Assembly: GCA_964030475.1 (NCBI GenBank)
Contig: CAXIPT010000003.1
Location: forward strand, 10,679,953 to 10,743,952
Origin: Tethya wilhelma
Taxonomy: Eukaryota; Porifera; Demospongiae; Tethyida; Tethyidae
Length of the DNA: 64,000 nt
Reading direction: 5' to 3'
Positions 11,659 through 23,200 of this stretch are shown here, one piece after another; the first letter of the stretch is position 1, and the number at the start of each line of letters is the position of its first letter. The notes under the pieces were generated by a model that had not been told where the DNA came from, searched no databases, and worked only from the letters and a program-made list of their open reading frames with translations. The position numbers and the translations under genes are program-made.

Positions 11659-12340
11659 AGCTTTTGCATGGAAAGATTGTCAATGTTATAAACTTTGAAT
11701 TTGATTTGATATTGTATGATTGTAGAAATTAATTAGCAATTTTGATTGTCACATTACTGAGAGTTTAATAATTTAGTACGTCATGAAACTTGTTTGTGTG
11801 TTGTTTTTTGTTTTGTTTTGTTTTCGCTTTTTTTTTCATTTTGCAATGGAACAAGCTGAAAAGGCCTGCTTTAGTGAAGGGATTTAATTTACTGCTTTTT
11901 TGGTTATTATAGCCTTCCAAATGACTTGAATCTTTACACACAATATAATTTTATAATAATAATATACAAAATGAAAGATTAAAATAGAGTTTACATACCT
12001 ATATATAGATACAATAATTATGTCATTATTGTGATTGTAATGATACGTACATGCCAACAAGAGGCACAACAGATTAATACTACAAATTAAGTTACATAAT
12101 TAATTTTAAGTATTTAACAAACACAAAAAACAAGCCAAAAAGAAAAACAACAAAAAAAATGCCTATATTATGATGATTACATCTCGAACTTGAAACTCTC
12201 TAATATCACCAGTGTCATTAAGTTTAACAAAAACTTTAGCTGTAGCATAGAAGTACAGATTATCATATGATAACGAGAAATAAAAGAGGAATCCTCAATA
12301 GCAGCTAGCAGACAAAATATTGTTGTTTTATACTTCATGC
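11659..12340. other. Intergenic, no gene seen
   Basis: AT-rich sequence downstream of the double-kinase stop codon, with runs of T and TTTTG. No coding or structural feature is supported. Confidence 0.5.
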
Positions 12341-12343
12341 ACC

Positions 12344-13101
12344 TTAACTGACCGACCACGATACAGATAAGTGGACCACTGATCCTTCATATACATTCTT
12401 TAATTGGTTTTGCCACTTCCAAATCATCACATTAATTTTTATGAAATCTTCATGCTGTTTCGTGATAGAACTACATTCAACAAACTCTGTTGGCAGCTTA
12501 AGCAACAGCATTGCACAATCATCCTGAGACAAATCTTTAACAGATATATACCTTTCAGTACCTTTGACTGTGCTCTCTCCTTGACCTTTAGCCTGGTGTT
12601 AGCAGAAACTGACACAGGAACCAGTGGTTCAGGATGGTCACAAACAGTAGTTATAAGAGTTCAACAGAATCTTCAACTGGCTTATACCTAACAGAGTCTG
12701 AGACTCTTTAGAAGAGTGAGACAGAGAATCAGATTCTTGGTCCACAGAAACTGTACCAGGAATTTCTGATACTGCATGGTAAGATGTTCTGATGCAACTT
12801 AATCCGAGAGTCCGGACTACCAGGACATTCTAACTTAATTGTTGCTATTGCCGGGACCATTTCTTCTTAGCAATAAATGCTTCCATCCTACTTTTGCTTC
12901 TTTGTTGTCTTCTTGAAGAAGAGTAGGTGTTATTTGGAATAGCTTTAGAATTTATTGCTTGCTTCTCCAGAATAGCTTGAGAATATATCCATTTTGATGT
13001 TTGGCAAGGGTCCAGACAGGATAATCATAATCTTCAGTAACAATACAACCCAGAACAGCCTCCAGCAAGTCCTGAGGAAAGGGTTTTGTAGTGCGAGACA
13101 T
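12344..13101 (-). pseudogene. Decayed minus-strand protein gene of unknown family
   Basis: Reading from 13101 downward, an ORF begins MSRTTKPFPQDLLEAVLGCI and continues to a stop at 12952-12954 after FWRSKQ. The neighbouring frame carries on with a basic Ser/Arg stretch (NNTYSSSRRQQRSKSRMEAF) to 12845. Further coding-like blocks in alternating frames follow: a Ser-rich one near 12690-12770, then DLSQDDCAMLLLKLPTEF within 12344-12532. Several single-base frame changes are needed, so it is called a pseudogene; unrecognised introns are the alternative. The family is not identified. Confidence 0.4.
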
Positions 13102-13428
13102 CTCAAACACAATTTGCTATGTTCCTGATTGCATGGTGACTTGACAAGATTTAATTACACTTCATTGGGATTTGTACCTAAATATAGCGCTCGAGTTTAC
13201 ATTATCGGGAAAGGGACGCATTTATGCATGCATGCAACGCAAAGTTTCATCGATGGATTAGCACGACAGCTATATAGCCCAAAAATCAAACCATAGACAA
13301 GTTATACACGACAAATACAATAAAATAGCTATACTATAGCTAGTACAAAAGGATATATAATAAACACGATTGTAATATAATATTATAGTGGTCTAAAAAA
13401 GAAATACGTTCTTGACAAACTTCCGCCT

Positions 13429-15216
13429 AACAATCAATCAATCAATCAATCAATCAATATTCATCGTAAAGCCCAAGTGGACACGTGTACACAAAGGAAT
13501 ATACAAATAAAAAATAAAAAGGACATAGGCACCGAGTACTCAAAGACATACATGTACATTACAACAACTGAGAGGACAACCTCACGGCTGGGTGAGATAA
13601 AAAGACTTGAAAGTAAAACAGAACTTGACTGTAAAATCTAACTCAGTAACAGCTGACAAAAAAAACTCATACTGCACAGAAGTCTTGAATGTACCAAAAT
13701 ACATAAGATCCTAGATAAAAATTCTGCTGAATTTAGGTAGAATGTCAATTTGTGAGTTACTCAGCATGTTGAGAAGTTCCTCGACATCCAACTCTGCAGG
13801 TAGGTGCAAATCCTTCCCATGCACTTCCAGGATGTGATCTATGAGACGAGTTTCTTGTAGGGGTCCTGCTTCGCACAAGTGACAAGGGTTCTGACCTCTA
13901 CCATGGTGCCCCAAAGCCCTACTAAGCATCTGTAAACCACATACAGCTCTCGAACCCAACTCAGATATTCTGTCCCACAGCTTGGGCCAACCAATTGCTT
14001 TCGCTACCTCCACAATCAAAGATGACTTCTCCAAACAGCGAGAGAGGCATTGCTCCCTGTCTATCTTGAGTAGAGTAGACTTAATCAGCCTCAGGTCTCC
14101 GCCGCACTCATTTAGGATCTGACTAGTGTAGTTGGACCCAAAAGCATCTTCCAACTCCCTACACTCTCTAACCAGGCATGACTCTTCAAACTGATCACTC
14201 AGGGAAAGAACCACGGAGCTTCCCAAGTCCACGCCATCTTTCTTCAACAGTCTCACCAGGAATGCTAGCTTGGAAGTAAGAACCCTGAACTTCATAGATG
14301 GTAAATCAAGGCAAACCATAGCTGCAGTATTGGACATATGTTTTGGCCATTTCAGAATCCTTTTAGCCAGCTCTCCCTGGAAAGAATCCAGCTTCCTTAG
14401 AAGGCTCTCTGTAAGGATCCAGTTTTCAGCGCCAAAGAGCAAAGATGGCATGACACAGGTATCGAGTACAGACTTTGAAGACAGGGGGCTGATATCACCA
14501 CAGAACACTCCTATACTACCAAAGTGAAAGAATGCCCGGCGAGCTTTGTTGATGTTCTCTTCAATCGACTTGGAGGACAGAAGATCACCCTTCCACCAGT
14601 ACCCAAGGCATTTCCCTACATCACCTGACGGGATCACACTGCCATCTATGTCACACACTGGTGAGATACCAACGCCACTGTGCTTGTTACCGAACATCAC
14701 GATCTCACATTTTGTGGCATTCAACGTTAATAGGTGAGTTTCTGCAAACACACTAACCAGATTGAACTGCTTCTCCAGAGAACCCTCACTAGAGGCTAGA
14801 GTACGAATGTCATCTGCGTGGAGGAAGCCCCCGGCATAGAAGCTGTTGATGGAGAGACCAATGCCGGATGTTTGGAGATCTCTCAACAGAGGGTCCATCA
14901 CGACAAGAAATAAAGTGGGAGATAGAACAGAGCCTTGCCTCACACCTCGACCAATAGGGAAGTAGTCAGACAGCCTACCATCCAACCTCACTTGACCACT
15001 GCCACCCGTGTACCAGTCCTTCAGAATCCTCCACATTTTCCCATTCACCCCAATCTCAAACAGCTTCTCTAGCAAGACTGAAAACTCCACAGAGTCAAAA
15101 GCCTTTTGCAGATCATAGAGACACATGTAGACCTTGCTACCACCATTCAAGTACCTGGAAATCACCTCCTGTGTGGCAAAGATGGCATCAGCACACGACA
15201 CACCTCCTGTAGGCTG
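13429..15216 (-). mobile_element. 5'-truncated LINE retrotransposon, (ATTG)n tail
   Basis: A minus-strand non-LTR element. Its reverse-transcriptase ORF is at 13711-15201, and its 3' end finishes in a tandem CAAT array (about seven units, 13429-13457) on the plus strand, a typical LINE tail. The 5' end stops at about 15216, where a stop precedes the conserved QPTGGVSCADA, so the fingers region, endonuclease and ORF1 are missing. It was probably a 5'-truncated insertion. Confidence 0.8.
13711..15201 (-). CDS. LINE reverse transcriptase, partial (5'-truncated)
   Basis: A 496-residue ORF copying LINE RNA into DNA at the target site. Visible RT blocks are YDLQKAFDSVE (block A aspartate), GRGVRQGSVLSPTLF and the catalytic HADD motif (FLHADDIRT, the usual F/Y replaced by H). 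The maturase-like C-terminal region follows. Near the C-terminus CHLCEAGP plus a pair of histidines (HILEVHG) looks like the CCHH/CCHC knuckle seen at LINE protein ends. The ATG shown is an internal methionine; the true start is lost with the 5' truncation. The ORF is uninterrupted, so the insertion is fairly young. Confidence 0.85.
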   Translation of the reverse strand: MSCADAIFATQEVISRYLNGGSKVYMCLYDLQKAFDSVEFSVLLEKLFEIGVNGKMWRILKDWYTGGSGQVRLDGRLSDYFPIGRGVRQGSVLSPTLFLVVMDPLLRDLQTSGIGLSINSFYAGGFLHADDIRTLASSEGSLEKQFNLVSVFAETHLLTLNATKCEIVMFGNKHSGVGISPVCDIDGSVIPSGDVGKCLGYWWKGDLLSSKSIEENINKARRAFFHFGSIGVFCGDISPLSSKSVLDTCVMPSLLFGAENWILTESLLRKLDSFQGELAKRILKWPKHMSNTAAMVCLDLPSMKFRVLTSKLAFLVRLLKKDGVDLGSSVVLSLSDQFEESCLVRECRELEDAFGSNYTSQILNECGGDLRLIKSTLLKIDREQCLSRCLEKSSLIVEVAKAIGWPKLWDRISELGSRAVCGLQMLSRALGHHGRGQNPCHLCEAGPLQETRLIDHILEVHGKDLHLPAELDVEELLNMLSNSQIDILPKFSRIFI

Positions 15217-15306
15217 ATTGATTTACATGAGGTATTCCAGCATCCAGCAAAACTGAATCGAGTCTAACAGGGCGCATGCGCGTGCGCGCCAAATGATGTC
15301 ACGTCA

Positions 15307-15879
15307 TTACNAAGCCATCAGATGAGCATAGGATGGGAAACCGGTATAGAATGATACCTTCCCATCATCATGCTGTATGTATGCTAATCTTAGCTGAGCA
15401 GGGAGTATCTCTTTAAGTCTACATACCTCTAGTTCCAGTTCAAGAACCCTCTTCCTAAGTGCACATAGCTCAAGTGTATGAGGACTGGTTATGGAGTCAG
15501 TGTCTGCATCTTTGTCAGGAGAGCTGACTGGTTGTATATCTGTATCGTCACCAGAATCATCATTGGAAGACTCCATTGTGGACTGTATTGGTGTGGTGAG
15601 GATAAGACGCCGTCTAGGTGTTGACTTTGACACAGTAGTGTGCAGAACTGGCAAATTCAGTGATGGGCACTCGTCTGGTCTAAGATTTCTACCTTTAGAG
15701 TCAATAAAATGATTGCTACAAATTCTACAAAGAGAGTTGACTGGCATATTTTTCCTTCCTATTTTATGAATCCATGTTTTCAGCAGCTGTTTGTTGTGAA
15801 GTGGTAGTCTGTGAAAAGAAAGATGTCTCTCCCTGTCTGAGTGGGTAGAACAACCTGGTACTACACAAGTGTTCACCAT
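15307..15879 (-). pseudogene. THAP-domain transposase-derived protein, truncated after the coiled coil
   Basis: The N-terminus is a THAP zinc finger (C2CH DNA-binding domain): C5 and C9 in MVNTCVVPGCS, the W in LLKTWIHKIG, then CRICSNHF supplying the C and H, with the DECPSLNLPVL end motif. An acidic Ser/Asp linker, a leucine-rich coiled coil (LELCALRKRVLELELEVCRL) and FYTGFPSYAHLMA follow. The last motif normally begins the helix-turn-helix/DDE portion of THAP-type Harbinger-like transposases. The ORF ends there: an N at 15311 and a stop immediately after. The whole DDE half is missing, replaced by the flank of the LINE at 13.4-15.2 kb. Confidence 0.7.
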
Positions 15880-16115
15880 TGCAGTTGAAGTGGTTGTTTA
15901 TACTTGTTCTGCACAATCCCACCTAACCACCACTACGGCGCTGGCTTGTAAAGCTATGAATATCATTCTAATTAACGCGCTTGCCCTCCAGGTCCTATAT
16001 CTAATTTAAAACATGTGAGGGTAGCTGTGACAAGCTCTTTCATTGGTACTGTGCAGGTGTCTCATGCAGTTACTTCGCCGAGCTCCAAGCTAAGTCAACA
16101 CCTTTTATTTGCCTG

Positions 16116-17065
16116 GTGTGCACGCAACAACTGCATAAGGCTGAGCTCTCATCACTACACTCCATGGTAGAACAACTGAGAGTAGAGCTGGAGAACTACA
16201 AGCTGAAGGATTCAAAGAGGGACTCGCAAGTCGACAAGCTGGCTGCTCAAGTTGCGGAGCTCAAGGAAAACGAGGCAGTAGTGCCGTCAGAGCAGGGTGG
16301 AGCTCAGTCCTGGGCTCAAGTTGTACGGAGAAAAAGGGGGCCCCCTAGTGCTCTCAAGCAACAGCGGAGCAAGCAATTGCAAAAGAGTGGCAACCCAGCC
16401 TCCCGAGCTGAGAGCCATGACACTGACACTGAAGTACAACCTAATCAGGCTGCTACAAGGAATCAACCCAATCAGACCAAACAAGCCAAGACTCTCAGCG
16501 AAAAGGTATACCTGTCGAAGGATCAAGACGCATCTGGGGCACACTCAAAATTACTACAAGATCTGTGGTGATGTCCACTCTGAAGAGACTGTCAACAGCT
16601 GGTAAGTCAGTTACAATTAAAAGAAAATACAAGCTAGCTGGGAGTGATGGTTCTCACTCTGTGTCCAAGTGGTGGTATGTCGTAAGGGGTAGTGAAGAGA
16701 CCCTAAATCATTTGCAGAATGATTGGGTGACCATCGAAAACCAGACAGGGTGGAAACTAGAGCCTCTCTACCAATTTAAAGACAACAAGTTGTGTGAAAA
16801 AGTCAACGGCCAGGCTTCTGGAGATGGTGAACATAGCCCCGCAGATACACTAGATGTTCCCAGTCAGGGCTCAGTGAGCATGCCACAACATGAACAAAAC
16901 GATGTTCAATGTCAAGCCTCACCCCACCCTCTCACGTCACCTATTGACAAACAATTACAAAGCCACACTTCTACAACAGACACCCACACAACTGTTGATA
17001 CCACCCCTACAACTCAAAACGATCCTTTTTTAGCAGAAGCACTGGAAGTTCAGACCCAGAACTAA
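16116..17065 (+). pseudogene. LINE ORF1 (coiled-coil nucleic-acid chaperone), frameshifted
   Basis: The first part (16116-16571) has a leucine-heptad coiled coil (HSMVEQLRVELENYKLK) and a basic segment with SWAQVVRRKRGPP. The frame then shifts near 16527. The second part (to 17065) opens RIWGTLKITTRSVVMSTL and continues TIKRKYKLAG and WWYVVRGSEE, the conserved core of this type of LINE ORF1. A Ser/Thr/Pro-rich tail follows. One indel separates the two frames. Confidence 0.7.
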
Positions 17066-17094
17066 ATATTGTTCCGGGCCAAGCCCCCTCACAA

Positions 17095-17282
17095 ATGCAC
17101 AACAGTACTTCTCGAAAATTGTCCAATTTGTCTGTCCTTTATTATAATGCTCGAAGTCTACTCCCAAAGCTTGATTTCTTGGCAGCTGAATGCCAAACTC
17201 TTAAACCTGATATCATATGTATAACTGAGACCTGGCTAAATTCAGACATCAGCAACAATGAAATTGGGATCAATGGATACTC
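17095..17282 (+). pseudogene. LINE apurinic-type endonuclease, N-terminal part
   Basis: Contains LSVLYYNARSLLPKLDFL and DIICITETWL, the N (YNAR) and E (TETWL) motifs of EEP-family LINE endonucleases, and runs to GINGYS. The reading frame then meets the inverted segment and stops at once. Confidence 0.85.
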
Positions 17283-17966
17283 ATGAAGTTAGTACTCCAG
17301 TACTCTAGAAGCCAGTCAACATCATTTGTACAGGAATCTGATATCCAGATAAACTGACACAATATCTCCTCTGCCAAGAGGAAATCAGCTTGATTGTATT
17401 TCCATACCTTTCTTTGCTGACATCTTTGCCCAATAGGGCGCTGGTCGTGTGGATCAGCAAGTGATAGATGTATGCCCAGATGATCTGAGTTGGCTAAAGG
17501 AGGAATGACATTACAAAACTCAAGTGATGAACAATTAGAGAGAAATGCCAGATCGATAAGAGAATCAGATGATTTGTCACCTTGATTGATATGAGTGGGA
17601 GATGATACAACCTGGTTCAAAAGAAATGAGTTAACAATAGATAACAAATGAGGGTACAAATGATTTGCTTGTGAAAGGATAAAATTAACATTAAAGTCTC
17701 CTAGCAGCACTAGATTTGAAAACAGTGAAACATCAAAAGACTCAAGTACAGAATAGAGACAATGTAAGGTATCTGTGCCTGAGTTAGGTGGGCGGTACCA
17801 CAAAGCTAAGTTGTACCTACGGGGATTAACAAAAAGTGTAGACTTGACAGAAACAACTAACATTTCTAAGTTACAGGGTGCGGAATACAAAACATTAAAT
17901 AATAAGTGGCTTTTAAAATAAAAAAGTGTGCCCCCACCATGCCTGTCACGATCTAGACGAACTATA
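17283..17966 (-). pseudogene. Remainder of the LINE endonuclease, on the opposite strand (inverted segment)
   Basis: The minus strand reads from 17966 down: IVRLDRDRHGGGTLFYF, then LALWYRPPNSG, LLGDFNVNF (the GDFN motif) and NSDHLGIHLSL (the SDH motif). These are the remaining catalytic blocks of the same endonuclease. The flanks (GINGYS ending at 17282 and the continuation starting GAGAGTAATGG at 17967) fit this segment in frame if it is turned round. The segment is 684 bp, an exact multiple of three. The breakpoints show only CTC/GAG inverted microhomology. Confidence 0.85.
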
Positions 17967-18428
17967 GAGAGTAATGGAGGTCTGCATTCAATCGCTTACA
18001 CTCTCCTCAACACACAAAAGGCTGCCCTGGATTACACCTGCTGTAAAGCACCAATGCGTAAAAGGGACACTCTTCACAGGCAGGCAGTTAAAGCTAATAA
18101 CTTGAGAACATGGGATAGGTATCGCACTTGCAGAAACAATCTTGTTGCTTTACTATGAGAGGAAAAGAAGCTGTATTTTCAAAGAATCCTGAATAGTGGC
18201 AACAACAAGAAAGGCTTCTGGAAAGCAGTCAAGTTACTAAACAAATCTCGTCCCTCAATACCCATATTAAGGGACAATGATAGTACATATACCACAGATG
18301 TTGAGAAAGCAAATGCCCTAAATGGTTACTTTGTTAAATGTTTCAATAAGGATGTCCCGCCCCTCACAGACCAGGATTGGTTACACTACACAGATATTGC
18401 TAACACATCTGAATGTCCACAGGAGCTA

Positions 18429-19940
18429 ATGATTACAGAGGATGAGGTGTTCACTATGCTGACCAGCCTGGATACATCTAAAGCTAATGGGCCAGATGGA
18501 ATTTCTAACACAATGCTTAAGTCGTGTGCAGCTTCCATCACCCCAGCGATTACTGATATTTTCAATGCCTCAATATCCTCTGGTCAAGTTCCACACAAAT
18601 GGAAAAATTCCAATGTTGTACCTATCCCTAAGTCAGATGACATGCAGTCTCTTGGTAACTACAGACCCATCTCACTTCTGTCAAACCTCTCAAAACTTCT
18701 TGAGAAACACGTCTACAATATTTTGTTAGAGCATTTAGTTGAAAATGATCTGATTTCTTCACAACAATTTGGATTTCTACCAGGTAGAAGTACTACCACA
18801 GCTCTCATTGAGGTCATCGATCATTGGTGTAATTCCCTTGATAACCAGGATGAAGTCTGTGCAGTCTTTTTTGATTTAAGGAAGGCGTTCGACTCAGTGC
18901 CACACAGACTGCTATTACAAAAGCTGCTGGCTACTGGAGTCAACACATATCTAGTTAGATGGTTGTGTGGATACTTGCTCAATAGGACACAACAAGTGGT
19001 AATAAACGGAGCCTCTTCAGTCTCAGAACACGTTTTGTCAGGGGTTCCACAAGGGTCTAACTTGGGCCCGCTATTATTCTTAGTGTACTTTGATGGTATT
19101 GCTAGAATCAATCTGTCTACTAATTCCTCACTGACCATTTTTGCTGATGATCTGCTCCTCTATAGACCAATAAAATCACCAATCGACTTTGAGTTGATTC
19201 AGCTGGACATCAATGAAGTTGACCACTGGGTGGATGAAAACGTTTTAACGTTAAATGGAGCTAAATGTAAATTTATGGTTGTTTCACGCAAGCGACACCC
19301 TGCTCTGCCCCCAAGCAATCTCCAGCTAGGATCTGTCACTCTACAACAAGTCTATGAGTACAAGTATCTAGGTCTCTTACTAAATGCAAGTCTGTCGTGG
19401 TCTGATCACACTCAGGCAGTTGTTAACAAGGCCAGAAGGCTAGTCAGTCTCTTGTATAGAAGATTTTATACATACCTTAACAGTCAAGATCTCCTGCATC
19501 TATACAAGAGCTACATAAGACCTCATCTGGAGTATGCCAGTCCAGTTTGGGATCCTTTCCTAAAAAAGGACATCATGGCATTGGAATCAGTTCAGAAGTT
19601 TGCTCTTCGGATGTGCAGGAAAAACTGGTCAGCCTCTTATGATGAGCTTGTGGCTTGGGCTAATGTACAGTCACTAGAGCAAAGAAGGATGTAACTAAAG
19701 CTTTGTATACTCTACAAACTTGTGTATACTACTCTCCCAAATCAGCTGAGACACAGGCAGGTATATGCTGATATCAGGAGCCACCACTCAATGATGCTTA
19801 TATCTAACTCTGCGAGAACCAATACATACCACCATTCATTTTACTTGGACACAGTTAGAGTGTGGAATGGCCTGCCCAATGAAGTAGTAACTGGATCGTA
19901 TTCTCATTTCAGGAACTTCCTTTTGACGCATCATTTTTAA
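18429..19940 (+). pseudogene. LINE reverse transcriptase with one premature stop
   Basis: The RT blocks are all present: KANGPDGISNTMLKS, NYRPISLLSNLSKLLE, FFDLRKAFDSVPH, GVPQGSNLGPLLF, IFADDLLLY (catalytic ADD) and the thumb/C-terminal KYLGLLLNASLSWSDH. The long frame ends with a TAA at 19692-19694. The same frame continues (LKLCILYKLVYTTLPNQL ...) to 19940, which shows a point stop. The upstream 18000-18428 carries the link region (FQRILNSGNNKKGFWKAV) in broken frames. CR1/L2 clade by motif style. Confidence 0.85.
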
Positions 19941-20211
19941 TATTGTGGACTGTGACTGTTTTTATGCTGTAGTTAATTTTTATGATACACTCTTGTTGTA
20001 AGTAAGCTAACTTAATGTTTATGTAGTAGGTAGGAACAAGTATATATAGTATGCATTTCGTAAAAATAGGCAGTGTAGGAATGCAAGTGTTGTAAAAAGT
20101 TATGAAACAATAATTATTAAGGTACTTCAAGTCATCTAAATTGAACTTTGCAGCCAGATTATTTGCCCTGAATTTCAACCATTCTTATAATTATATGTGT
20201 CAGAATCATAC

Positions 20212-20265
20212 GTACGGTAGTACGTATAGTAGGAATGGGCCGACTGTCCCATAGACACAATACAA
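20212..20265. repeat. MITE fragment (AGGAATGGGCCGACTGTCCC)
   Basis: This stretch occurs inverted at about 44662-44705 (GGGACAGTCGGCCCATTCCT). It is a dispersed terminal-repeat fragment with no partner nearby. Confidence 0.55.
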
Positions 20266-20293
20266 AATGTTTATGCTCATAAACTTTCAGAGA

Positions 20294-23200
20294 ATGACAG
20301 CTAAGCCTTCAGACATGNTTGAAGATGTACAAGGTTGAGCTTGTGAAGAAAGAGATGGCCGATGAGAAGAGGAAGGATGAAGCCATAAGGAAATTGGCTC
20401 AAGAGAAGAAGAGAAACATTGCTCTCAAGGCCCTCCTCAAAACTGTTGAGGTATATATAGACATTGTTTCCATGCATGCAGTGTATGATTTGTATAATGT
20501 CATTATTATCACCAGGATTTTGAAAAACAACATTTCCCTGATGAAGAATCTAGACGAAGGGAAGAACAAAACCAGGTAAAAATTGTTTTGTTTGTAGTTA
20601 GTAGTTTATATTATTAGTGATTTTGATATTATTATTTCAGAGGGAGAAATTCATGATGATGGCTGCCTTTATGGAACAGGACCCCAGTTTTGAACCTGCC
20701 ATGTCTATCTTTTCTCATTTGTCTGAGAAGCAAGCCACCATGGCCCCTGAGGCACCTAAGAAACAAACACAACCTCTGGAATCCAAGGAGCAAAAGGTTC
20801 TAGTTCAGGAACCAGCAAAGAAGCAAGCCAGTGCTGAGAAGTTTGATAAGAAGCGCTCTACCTCTCGTTTGGTTCCCAAAGAAGTGGTCAAGGTGCCAAG
20901 CGTTGATGATGTCCCTGCTCCTGCTGAAACATCAAGGGAGTCCATCATCAAGCAGAGCAGTAGCACTGCTGTAGCTGTGGAAAACTGGGAATCAATGAAG
21001 GAGAAGTTTGACAGTGCTATGGCTATCATTGAGCAACTCCAACAGGATGTTGTTGACATGTTCATGCCCAAGTTGGCTGGGAAGGTGGACTTTGGAGAAG
21101 GGAAGGCATCCACCAAGACTTCCAAACCTACTGTGCCAAGCACATCAAGTCACAGATCAACTGTTGAGAAGCTCCCCAGTGTTGTGAAGACAACCCCTGG
21201 ACCAGTGAATCTCACTGCTGCTCCATTGACAGCTGAAGCTGAGGAGGTGGTTCCTGCTAAACAGCCACTCCTAGCAAGGAAGTCGAGCTTGTCTTCTGCT
21301 ACACGCAATGAGGTGATTAAGATGTGGAATGATGCAGTGGAGGAAGCTGAAGTAAAGGATCTGGTGGAGAAGACAGCTCAAGTGATTGCTGATCGTAAAG
21401 CCAGTCTTGACAAGCTTCTCAAGGAACATTTGATACTCCCTGACCAGCCTGCTCAGGAGGAAACAACCGAAGTTGCAACTGAAGAAGAAGCTGCTCTGCC
21501 TGAAGAACCTGCTGCAGTCCTGAGACGTCAACCAACACCACCACTGTATGTGACTCCAAGATACACATCTGCTCAGTCTTTTTCTTCCCAGATGTCTTTG
21601 AGTACCATCTCTGAGACTTCCCCTGCTAACTTTCACCAGGAGTTTATCAGTCCATTGGCCACCCACTCCCACCAGGCTGTGCGTCCTGACTACTGTTCAC
21701 GAGGTGGTCTTCGAAGCCAGCTATTGCAATCAAAGGTAGCTAATACTGAAGAGAAGAAAGTGGAGAAGAGTGATGAGACTGAAGGAGATTGCAAAGAAAT
21801 GGTGAAGGATGAAGCTTCTGAGACAAACACTGCTGAGAATTGTGCAAATGAACTTGATGAGAGTGAACAAGTGGGACAGGCTGAAGCAGACGGCCGTGCC
21901 ATGGTTCCATACCACTCTACAAAGACTAGACTCCATTTGTCTGTGCAGCAAGATGCTGTGAGCACTGAGAGTGATGAAACTGAAGATCTCCCTGAAGCTC
22001 CTACCACTTCACCTGTGGCATCCTGCACAGAAGTACCACCGGTAAACACATAAATGCCGATGTGTATTATGTTGATATCATAAAATGATCACCAATATTA
22101 ATACAGAGTGGTGTGGCCTTACTGTCTTCTGGCCTAGGTGGCCTAGCTGAAAATCCAAATAGCTCATTCCACTTACGGCAGCTTTATGACCTGTCTAAGG
22201 AGAACCTTGCAGCTCACTCCAAGGAGATGACAACAGCTTCTGTGGTATGTACTACTACAATAATTATAGTGTGTATGTGTAATAAGAAAGGAATGTTTAA
22301 ATTATTCTCTACAGCTGTCTGACTCTGTTACCTGCTTGGTTGATGAAGAGGATGAGCTAGAACGGCAGAAGGTAAATTTATTTATCACTGTTCGAACTTG
22401 CAATTTATTACTACTATATACACATAACATATTTATTGATGTAGACATTTGGACAGGTATCATTGACTAGCGATGTTGATGCTGAGAACTCTGATGTTCA
22501 ACCTGCTGTGGCATCATCTGTTTCTTCCGTGAATGAAAGAGTTGATAGGAGTGGAAGCAGCACTTCTGAGAAATCTCAGGTAATGTGCCTAACTTGAATC
22601 TCAACAAAGTTACTTGAGTTTGGGTACAATTCTCTACAGGTGGACTCACTAGTGACCATTGCAGCTGTGGAGAAGGGGGAGATTGTTGCCAAAAGTGAAA
22701 GCAGCTCTTCTCAAAAGTCAACTCATGATCAGCAGGCTGGTCCTTCATCTGCCTGTGAGGATAAAAAAAGTGTAGACAAAAAGACATCTCTTGTTGGCTC
22801 ATCTCATGATGAGGATGATTATGAGGATGATTCACCAGTGGTTGCCTCCTCAGTTGCTTCCATGAAGCAGCTGTCCAAGATTGGAAGCTGGAAGTCCTCC
22901 CTCACCATCTCAGTTCACAATGACGAGGACTACGATGACTATTTTGATGAACCTGCACCTGTGGTGGCATCTCTAGTTGCTTCAGTGAAAGAAGTGGCTT
23001 CACCTACTCCAGCTGTGATGGAGAAGGACAAAGAAGTTACCAAGAGTGCAAGCAGCTCCTCTCATAAGTCCATGGTATGTCCTTTTGTCCAACTAACAAA
23101 ACAATGTTTGAGTTCAACTATTTCATTTTACAGGCAACCTCACAAACAACTCTTGAGGCAGAAAACGAAGAAACAGTTGCCAAAAGTCCCAGCAGCTCCT

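Larger units (their letters stand above)
16020..19990 (+). mobile_element. Near full-length CR1/L2-like LINE with internal 684-bp inversion
   Basis: ORF1 (16116-17065), endonuclease (starting 17095) and reverse transcriptase (18429-19940) lie in the standard order. The element is dead: ORF1 has a frameshift, the endonuclease middle (17283-17966) is inverted, there is a frame change near 18040 and a TGA near 18156, and a TAA interrupts the RT at 19692. The borders are estimated from coding content; no target duplication was found. Confidence 0.8.

Noticed and set aside
13429..13457. CRISPR-like array
   Set aside because: It is a simple CAAT tandem array forming the LINE tail; there are no spacers.
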